DNA of 10,766 nucleotides, from the NCBI GenBank assembly GCA_964430915.1, contig CAYSHT010000075.1:1-10766 (forward strand), given 5' to 3'. The notes beneath the pieces were generated by a model. The model worked only from the letters and a program-made list of their open reading frames with translations, was not told the origin of the DNA and made no database searches. Source of the DNA: JAFGBH01 sp964430915 (GTDB lineage: Bacteria > Desulfobacterota > Syntrophia > Syntrophales > UBA2210). Shown piece by piece: positions 6,159 through 10,766 of this stretch. A program made the translations under genes and the position numbers. Each line of letters begins with the position of its first letter. The first letter of the stretch is position 1.

Positions 6159-7007
6159 TCAACAGTGCGAATTCATCCATTCGACCATATCGTTCATTAC
6201 CTCATCTTTCTCCGGCTCATTGAGAATTTCATGATAGAGACCCTCATATAACTTCAATGTCTTATCAGCGGAACGGGCGCGTTCATTGAGCTCTTTGCTC
6301 CCCTCGATATTTGCGAGACGGTCTGCCGTCCCGTGCATAATAAGGAGCGGTACATCTATCTCTTCCATTCGCTCCTGAATAGTCCGTGTGGCTCTCACAA
6401 TCTCCGCACCCGTTCGTGCCGGTGTCCCTCCACGGTAGTTGAGAGGATCAGCATCATAGCTCTTTATCACTTCGGCGTCTCTCGAAATGGCGCTGCTGTC
6501 CAGCTTGACGGTGGGCAGTTTCGGCAGAATGCTCCCTATAATCCCCGATAGACTGATAAGTATCGGTGAAATATCATCGCCCATTTTCAGTGCTGCCCCG
6601 CTCAGCATCAATCCTGTAATATCGGGTTTCCTGGTTATCGTGTAAAGGGTGGTAATTGTTCCGCCCATGCTATGTCCCAGAATGAAAAGGGGTTTTTGAG
6701 GCTCTCTTTCACGCACCCTCGCAATAAATACGTCAAGGTCTGCAAGATAGTCATCAAAGGATTTCACAAAGGCCTTTGCCCCGCCTGATCGGCCGTGCAG
6801 GCGTAAATCAAAGGTGTAAACTGCATATCCATTTTCGTTCAGTCGTTTCGCCACATGAGAATACCGTCCACTATGTTCTGCAAAACCGTGGACTATGACA
6901 ACGACTGCTTTTGTCTCGCCCTCGGGCACCCACCATCTCTCAAATAACTGAAAACCGTCGGACGCTTCAAACATACCCTCGTTCTTAACCGATATATTGT
7001 TACTCAC
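6159..7007 (-). CDS. Alpha/beta hydrolase, monoacylglycerol lipase / lysophospholipase-like
   Basis: This 282-residue cytoplasmic serine hydrolase belongs to the Hydrolase_4 (serine aminopeptidase S33 / monoacylglycerol lipase) group. The family hallmark HGFAEHSGRYSHVAKRL (40-56) is followed by YTFDLRLHGRS (64-74), where Leu replaces the usual Gly of DxRGHG. The nucleophile elbow GHSMGG places Ser113. The acid is most likely Asp229 in HGTADRLAN, and the base is His259 in GLYHEILNEP, a sequence typical of this group. A cap region lies between about 138 and 210. The start is GTG with a GGGGGGAT Shine-Dalgarno about 8 bp upstream. The gene stands alone between two repeat copies, 178 bp downstream of the cupin gene. 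Likely substrates are monoacylglycerols or lysophospholipids, but related enzymes cleave other esters and the substrate is not shown by the sequence. Confidence 0.9.
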   Translation of the reverse strand: MSNNISVKNEGMFEASDGFQLFERWWVPEGETKAVVVIVHGFAEHSGRYSHVAKRLNENGYAVYTFDLRLHGRSGGAKAFVKSFDDYLADLDVFIARVREREPQKPLFILGHSMGGTITTLYTITRKPDITGLMLSGAALKMGDDISPILISLSGIIGSILPKLPTVKLDSSAISRDAEVIKSYDADPLNYRGGTPARTGAEIVRATRTIQERMEEIDVPLLIMHGTADRLANIEGSKELNERARSADKTLKLYEGLYHEILNEPEKDEVMNDMVEWMNSHC

Positions 7008-7038
7008 CCTTTATCCCCCCTTTTTGCCGATTATTTTT

Positions 7039-7152
7039 GAATCACCCCGCAACAAGTTGCGGGGAATCTCCGACTGTTAAGGAAAATATTTGTTTTTATT
7101 CTCGCTTCCCCCTCTGCAAGCAGCGGGGAATGCGCTCGCTGCTCAGTTCAAC
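7039..7152 (+). repeat. Family 1 composite palindromic repeat, copy 3
   Basis: The parts match the other two copies: hairpin A CCCCGCAAC/GTTGCGGGG (7045-7064), AATCTCC, the TTAAGGAAAAT block, CTCGCT, an imperfect hairpin B near 7108-7128, GCGCTCGCTGCTCA and TTCAAC. The left boundary has GAATCA where copies 1 and 2 have GAAGCT. It fills most of the gap between the cupin and hydrolase genes. No T-run follows hairpin A on the - strand, so an intrinsic terminator is not obvious. Confidence 0.8.
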
Positions 7153-7185
7153 AACCATATACCATATTTCGGTACAGAAATACCG

Positions 7186-7623
7186 TTACACAGGTAGTGT
7201 AACATATTCTCCGTTCAGACACACGGGTATGAGACCCCCTGAAAGGCCCACGGTTGCCTTTACCGGCCGTATGGCATGGGGAAGTCCCTTCGGAATATAC
7301 ACCGCTCCCGGCGTTGAAACCTCGTAGAATTCGTCGTCAAGCATGACCTCAAAGGTAATGGCATCCTTTTCTCCTATCATCAGATACATTTCATCAAAGT
7401 CGTGCCGATGAGGGGTCGCCTTTCCTACGGCATCCATAAGATCGACCATTTCCTGTGTTATCTCTTTTATGAACATATAAAGGGCCCATGCCTGCGCCTC
7501 GGGCACCAGATCCTTGCACATCAGCACCGGAAAGGGTATCACATCGCTCAGTTTATGATCGGGAAGCTCATTGACGTTAATCGGTTCTCTCACGATAAGG
7601 TGCTCGTTTTTTCTCTCGCCCAT
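7186..7623 (-). CDS. Small cupin-domain protein
   Basis: This is a single-domain cupin of about 145 residues. Numbered from the upstream ATG at 7635, motif 1 is HRHDFDEMYLMIG (76-88) with probable metal ligands H76, H78 and E82, and motif 2 is GAVYIPKGLPHAI (110-122) with ligand H120. This is the classical metal-binding beta-barrel signature. Two starts are possible. The upstream ATG (7633-7635) has no Shine-Dalgarno, whereas the ATG four codons later (7621-7623) is preceded by GGGGG at a 5-bp spacing, so I use the latter. The gene is the last of the operon, 47 bp after the SCP2-like gene. Cupins include dioxygenases, isomerases, decarboxylases and binding proteins; nothing here fixes the reaction, although the company of acyl-CoA genes suggests action on a carboxylic acid or its derivative. 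Confidence 0.85.
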   Translation of the reverse strand: MGERKNEHLIVREPINVNELPDHKLSDVIPFPVLMCKDLVPEAQAWALYMFIKEITQEMVDLMDAVGKATPHRHDFDEMYLMIGEKDAITFEVMLDDEFYEVSTPGAVYIPKGLPHAIRPVKATVGLSGGLIPVCLNGEYVTLPV

Positions 7624-7628
7624 TACAT

Positions 7629-7633
7629 CCCCC
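7629..7633 (-). promoter_or_regulatory. Ribosome binding site that decides the cupin start
   Basis: On the - strand GGGGG followed by ATGTA stands immediately before the ATG at 7621-7623. This run lies inside the reading frame if the upstream ATG (7633-7635) is used, and no purine-rich site precedes that upstream codon. It therefore favours the shorter protein. Confidence 0.55.
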
Positions 7634-7670
7634 ATTTATTATTCGCCAATTGTTATTGTCACAGAAATCT

Positions 7671-8111
7671 TCATTTCTTCACTATGATGAGATCACCGTA
7701 TCCCATTTCCGCAAGTGCTGTGGGAAATTCCTTAAAGGCCGGCTTGACCACCGGGAGAAGTTTCATCATTGCCGTTATTTTACCGCCCTGTTTTACCTTT
7801 CTCTTTGTGACGGCGGCTATAGGATTTTCGAATCCATGCCAGAAACTATGAGAAAAATCAGCCGCTTGTTTGGACCAGACATCTTCCTTTAAATCACAGG
7901 GCCCCAGGTAATAACTTCCGTAGTACCCCTCCTTCTGTGGCGTGTTTTTCAGGTCAATAGTAAGCTCACAGTCGGGATCCGTATAGATGAACTTGATAAT
8001 GATATTGGCCTTCGCCATCTTGGGCCCGATCTTCTCATCGGTAAGAACACGATCCAAAAAATGCCCATAGATCTCATAAAGGTGATCAGTGTCTCTGTAA
8101 TATATTCCCAT
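7671..8111 (-). CDS. SCP2-like sterol-carrier domain protein
   Basis: This 146-residue protein resembles bacterial stand-alone SCP2 (sterol carrier protein 2) domains. Visible features are the N-terminal YYRDTDHLYEIYGHFLDRV helix (4-22), DEKIGPKM (25-32), the strand IIIKFIYTDPDCELTIDLKN (37-56), the loop YYLGPCDLKEDVWSKQAADF (67-86) with HSFWHGFENPIAAVTKRKVKQGG (88-110), and a KLLPVVKPAF tail (117-126). SCP2 domains bind fatty acyl chains, acyl-CoAs or sterols in a hydrophobic tunnel. In catabolic operons they are thought to carry or present the hydrophobic substrate. No signal peptide is seen, so it is cytoplasmic. The start codon has a strong AGGAGGGG Shine-Dalgarno. It sits 47 bp after the acyl-CoA dehydrogenase and 47 bp before the cupin, and is clearly in the same operon. 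The bound ligand is unknown. Confidence 0.82.
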   Translation of the reverse strand: MGIYYRDTDHLYEIYGHFLDRVLTDEKIGPKMAKANIIIKFIYTDPDCELTIDLKNTPQKEGYYGSYYLGPCDLKEDVWSKQAADFSHSFWHGFENPIAAVTKRKVKQGGKITAMMKLLPVVKPAFKEFPTALAEMGYGDLIIVKK

Positions 8112-8158
8112 TTGTCCCCTCCTTTTGTAAAATATTTTAAATCACTCAATAACGGTTT

Positions 8159-9325
8159 CTATTTCCCCTTACGCTGATCAAATCTCCTCCCGAAGATGAG
8201 ACTCGCAATGGTAATCCTGAGCATGTTTATGGTACCTCCCGCGACCCTCCATGCCCTTCCGTCGCGGAGCATTCTCTCGGCGGGAAATTCTTTGCTGTAT
8301 CCATAACCACCGTAAACCTCCATTGCGGCATCGGTCACTTCAACCACCATCTCGTTTGCATAGCACTTCGCCATTGCCGATTCATATATGGATGGTAATC
8401 CTTGGCCGGCTCCCTTCGCGGCCCTGTAAACAAGGAGACGGGCCGCATCCAGTTTCATGGCCATGTCGACAATTGGGAACTGGACGGCCTGAAATTCGCA
8501 AATGGGTCTTCCGAAGGCCTCTCGCTGCTCGGCATATGTCTTCGCTTCCTCCAGTGCGCCCCCTGCCACACCGAGACACATGGCGGCATTTCCGCATCGT
8601 TCTATGTCGAAGGTCAACATGAGATTCCTGAAATCTCCGGGTTTGACAATAACATTTTTCTTCGGAATTACAACGTCCTCAAATATGAGGTCACAGGAAG
8701 GCATACCTCTCAGCCCCATATATTCTTCCTGTTTTCCGAAGGAAAAACCGGGCATGTCTTTCTCCACGATCAGGCCGCCGATACCTTTATAGCCCGGAAT
8801 ATTGTCGAATCTCGAATAGACCATATAGTGGCTCGCATAACCGCCGCCGGTAATAAAGGCTTTTCGTCCGTTTAAGATATACTTATCTCCACTTTCTATG
8901 GCCATTGTCGACAATGATGTAAGATCGGATCCCGCCTCGGGTTCCGTCATGCTCACAGAGACACTCAGTTCACCCTTGCAGACTCCCGGAATGATCGATT
9001 TTTTCTGCTCTTCCGTCCCGAAGATATCAACGACCCTTACCGGCCCGACATTTGACTCAAATACCGCGGCTGCTATCATGGGGCTGAACTTCGCCAGCTC
9101 TTCAATAGCAATAATGGCCTCTATCGCCGGCCTTCCTCCCCCTCCGTATTCGGAAGACAGAGTCATACCCAGAAGCCCCATATCGGCATACTTTTTCATC
9201 AGGTGATGGGGGAATTCCCCCGTGGCATCAACATGTGCAGCGAGTTCCTTGAAATTTTCCCGCTTTCCCATTGTTCGCAGTGTTTCAATCAACATATCCT
9301 GCTCTTTCGTGAAACTGAAATCCAT
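8159..9325 (-). CDS. Acyl-CoA dehydrogenase (FAD), with catalytic Glu in the isovaleryl-CoA-dehydrogenase position
   Basis: This 388-residue flavoenzyme oxidises an acyl-CoA to the 2,3-enoyl-CoA and normally passes electrons to ETF. The three domains are present: N-terminal helical (about 1-118), middle beta-barrel with SMTEPEAGSD (125-134) and GRKAFITGGG (153-162), and C-terminal helical with REAFGRPICEFQAVQ (268-282) and EVYGGYGYSKEFPAERMLRD (336-355). Most short- and medium-chain enzymes have the catalytic Glu in a YEGT motif after the RD; here the sequence is VAGGT (361-365) with Gly363 in that place. Isovaleryl-CoA dehydrogenase has an AGT-type sequence there too and places its base in LDLER, which aligns with FDIER here, so Glu242 is the likely base. 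The Shine-Dalgarno is AAAGGAG. It follows the MmgE/PrpD gene by 23 bp. No ETF gene is in view. Family certain; substrate unknown. Confidence 0.94.
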   Translation of the reverse strand: MDFSFTKEQDMLIETLRTMGKRENFKELAAHVDATGEFPHHLMKKYADMGLLGMTLSSEYGGGGRPAIEAIIAIEELAKFSPMIAAAVFESNVGPVRVVDIFGTEEQKKSIIPGVCKGELSVSVSMTEPEAGSDLTSLSTMAIESGDKYILNGRKAFITGGGYASHYMVYSRFDNIPGYKGIGGLIVEKDMPGFSFGKQEEYMGLRGMPSCDLIFEDVVIPKKNVIVKPGDFRNLMLTFDIERCGNAAMCLGVAGGALEEAKTYAEQREAFGRPICEFQAVQFPIVDMAMKLDAARLLVYRAAKGAGQGLPSIYESAMAKCYANEMVVEVTDAAMEVYGGYGYSKEFPAERMLRDGRAWRVAGGTINMLRITIASLIFGRRFDQRKGK

Positions 9326-9348
9326 TACCGCTCCTTTCCCAACTTCCT

Positions 9349-10716
9349 TTAGATTAATTTAGCAAGTTCATCGATATTATAAATATTTTCCATATCGAGT
9401 ATCATTTCGATTACCTTATCCGCCCTCTCCCTTTTCTTTCTTCCTGCAAAATATCTCACTTTTTCGGAGATCTCCTTCTCGTTCATCGGATCCCTTGGAT
9501 CTCCCTTCGGTATATCAACCTGTTGAACCAGCTTTCTCCCGTCCTTCAAATATATCTCCACCCTGCTCGATGTCATATCGGGATAGATATTATTCAGATC
9601 ATCGTCCATTAAGACATGAACCTTTCTCGACAATTCGACAACGTCGGGGTCTTCGATCCGTGTCTCCTTCATCTGCTGCGGACCGAATTCTCCATCGGTC
9701 AGACAGGCGGCAACACAGTAGGGTATGGAAAACTGGGCCGAAACAAAGGTGTCTTTCTCCTTAACGCCCTTCCCTACCGCGATGACGGCGATTCCGTACG
9801 TATAGACTTCCACTTTCTCGATATCATAGGGTGGAATCTCCTCTTCTTTCACGATAGCAAGGGTGGCCTGAATTGCTCCGTGTGTGTGGCGGCATGCCGT
9901 ATATGGCTTGAAATAAACATCCATCACGGTAAAGTGTTCTCCCAATCCTTCGATTATTTTATCCATGTTCGGTTCCGCATTAGTCGTAATCTTCGTAAAG
10001 CCTCCGTTTAATTCGGAACCTTCGAGAACATAGGGGGCGCCCGTGATACCCGATCCTGCAAGACCCGCCGCCCTGATACCCGCGCTTGCTGCCTGGCCGC
10101 CCTGGACTATCTTTATCGTATACCCCCCCATTAAATGTTCGGCCATTGAAAGGGGCAGAATATAACCGGCATTACCCAGGGCATCCAACATGCGATTGCT
10201 GTCAAAACGGTATAATTTTGCGGCTGCTGCGGCGGCACCGAAGGTCCCGCACGTTCCCGTGGGAAGAAATCCCGAGAGTGTATGCCATGGGTGCATTGCG
10301 GCGGCAGGCCTGTTCGCTGCCTCGTACCCGGCAACAACAGCCTCAATGACCTCCCTGCCACCGAAACCGAGATGTTCGGCTACCGCGAAGGCAGCCGGAA
10401 TCACCGCTGTTCCCGGATGATTGCCTCCGAAACGAAGTCCGTCCTGTGCCTCGATCGCTTCTGCGGCAGTTCCGTTTATAAAGGCGGCATCGTTTACGGT
10501 CGTCCTGAAATTCCACCCCAGGGCTGAAGCCTGGAGAGCACCCTGCAGTGAGCGAATATAACCCGCCACACTCTTTACGTCCGCGAGTTCCCGTGACCCA
10601 TAGATATTGGCGATACAATCGAGTATGCAGAGTTTTGTCTTATGAATGACCTCTTCAGGAAGGTTATCAAAGGAAATCTGCGAGCAGAATTCGGCAAGCA
10701 ATTTTGTGTAATTCAT
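9349..10716 (-). CDS. MmgE/PrpD family protein
   Basis: The family includes 2-methylcitrate dehydratase (PrpD), cis-aconitate decarboxylase and iminodisuccinate epimerase, all acting on small polycarboxylates, but most members are unassigned. The 455-residue length is normal. Features seen are the N-terminal helical start with KTKLCILDCIAN (26-37), GTAAEAIEAQDG (82-93), NHPGTAVIPAAFAVAE (99-114), GGQAASAGIRAAGLA (206-220), APYVLEG (227-233), FKPYTACRHTHGAIQA (269-284) and the C-terminal PKGDPRDPMNEKEISEKV (403-420). D92, H100, K202, K270 and H277 are probable active-site positions. The usual KRxHxG stretch is KIVQGG here, so Gln replaces His. AGGGGG precedes the ATG by a few bases. It is the first gene of the operon, 23 bp ahead of the acyl-CoA dehydrogenase, and a family 2 repeat lies just upstream. 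A dehydratase, decarboxylase or isomerase role is possible. Confidence 0.93.
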   Translation of the reverse strand: MNYTKLLAEFCSQISFDNLPEEVIHKTKLCILDCIANIYGSRELADVKSVAGYIRSLQGALQASALGWNFRTTVNDAAFINGTAAEAIEAQDGLRFGGNHPGTAVIPAAFAVAEHLGFGGREVIEAVVAGYEAANRPAAAMHPWHTLSGFLPTGTCGTFGAAAAAAKLYRFDSNRMLDALGNAGYILPLSMAEHLMGGYTIKIVQGGQAASAGIRAAGLAGSGITGAPYVLEGSELNGGFTKITTNAEPNMDKIIEGLGEHFTVMDVYFKPYTACRHTHGAIQATLAIVKEEEIPPYDIEKVEVYTYGIAVIAVGKGVKEKDTFVSAQFSIPYCVAACLTDGEFGPQQMKETRIEDPDVVELSRKVHVLMDDDLNNIYPDMTSSRVEIYLKDGRKLVQQVDIPKGDPRDPMNEKEISEKVRYFAGRKKRERADKVIEMILDMENIYNIDELAKLI

Positions 10717-10732
10717 GTTCCCCCTTATTTTT

Positions 10733-10766
10733 GTGAAGCTCCCCGCCCACAGGGCGGGGCTTCCCG
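10733..10766 (-). repeat. Family 2 palindromic repeat, second copy, cut by the window edge
   Basis: The hairpin CCCCGCCC/GGGCGGGG here matches the reverse complement of 4052-4085 at 32 of 34 positions, including the outer GTGAAG and CTTCCCG flanks. The element probably continues past the window. It lies 16 bp upstream of the MmgE/PrpD start codon, so that gene's promoter must lie in or beyond the repeat. Confidence 0.75.

Noticed and set aside
4105..7152. Family 1 repeats as ends of an insertion sequence
   Set aside because: No transposase gene lies between any pair of copies. The enclosed genes are a lipoprotein and a hydrolase, and no target duplications are evident.
8251..8875. Long + strand open frames opposite the acyl-CoA dehydrogenase gene
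   Set aside because: They lie antisense to a clear conserved gene, resemble no family I know, and arise from its codon bias.
9495..10618. Several open frames on both strands overlapping the MmgE/PrpD gene
   Set aside because: They are shadows of a well-supported gene. The translations have no recognisable domain.

Overview
The window (about 10.8 kb) reads as bacterial chromosome with moderate GC, Shine-Dalgarno-led genes and short operons. An iron(II) uptake locus, an acyl-CoA dehydrogenase next to an MmgE/PrpD protein, and abundant GC-rich palindromic intergenic repeats would fit an anaerobic Gram-negative such as a member of the former Deltaproteobacteria (Desulfobacterota and relatives). 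That placement is inference. The only direct Gram-negative evidence is a lipoprotein with OmpA-type peptidoglycan-binding domains.

Layout. On the + strand, positions 1-1938 carry the Feo iron(II) transport locus: the remains of feoA, interrupted by an in-frame TAA, followed 8 bp later by an intact compact feoB. Everything after that is on the - strand. Positions 1939-2660 look like an inserted cassette: a four-helix-bundle (S23/23S rRNA intervening-sequence protein) gene flanked on both sides by degenerate 8-bp repeats in inverted orientation. It fills the whole gap between convergent feoB and rmuC. Next come rmuC (2661-3884), a 450-bp repeat-rich intergenic region, a lipoprotein with a VWA domain and two nearly identical OmpA domains (4335-5864), and a monoacylglycerol-lipase-like alpha/beta hydrolase (6159-7007).

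The last 3.5 kb (7186-10716) is a tightly spaced - strand operon, in transcription order MmgE/PrpD protein, acyl-CoA dehydrogenase, SCP2-like sterol-carrier protein and small cupin. Gaps are 23, 47 and 47 bp. The set suggests a CoA-thioester (acid) degradation or modification route, but the substrate cannot be read from the sequence.

Two related families of palindromic intergenic repeats occupy every gap between the - strand transcription units from 3.9 kb onward. Family 1 is a composite unit of about 115 bp with three copies (4105-4220 inverted, 6020-6132, 7039-7152). Family 2 is a 34-bp hairpin at 4052-4085, repeated with only two differences in inverted orientation at the window's right edge (10733-10766). 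The most notable points are the S23 cassette with its inverted repeat arms, the composite repeat family, the broken feoA, the duplicated OmpA domain and the uncharacterised acyl-CoA operon. I saw no CRISPR array, tRNA, rRNA or recognisable transposase gene.
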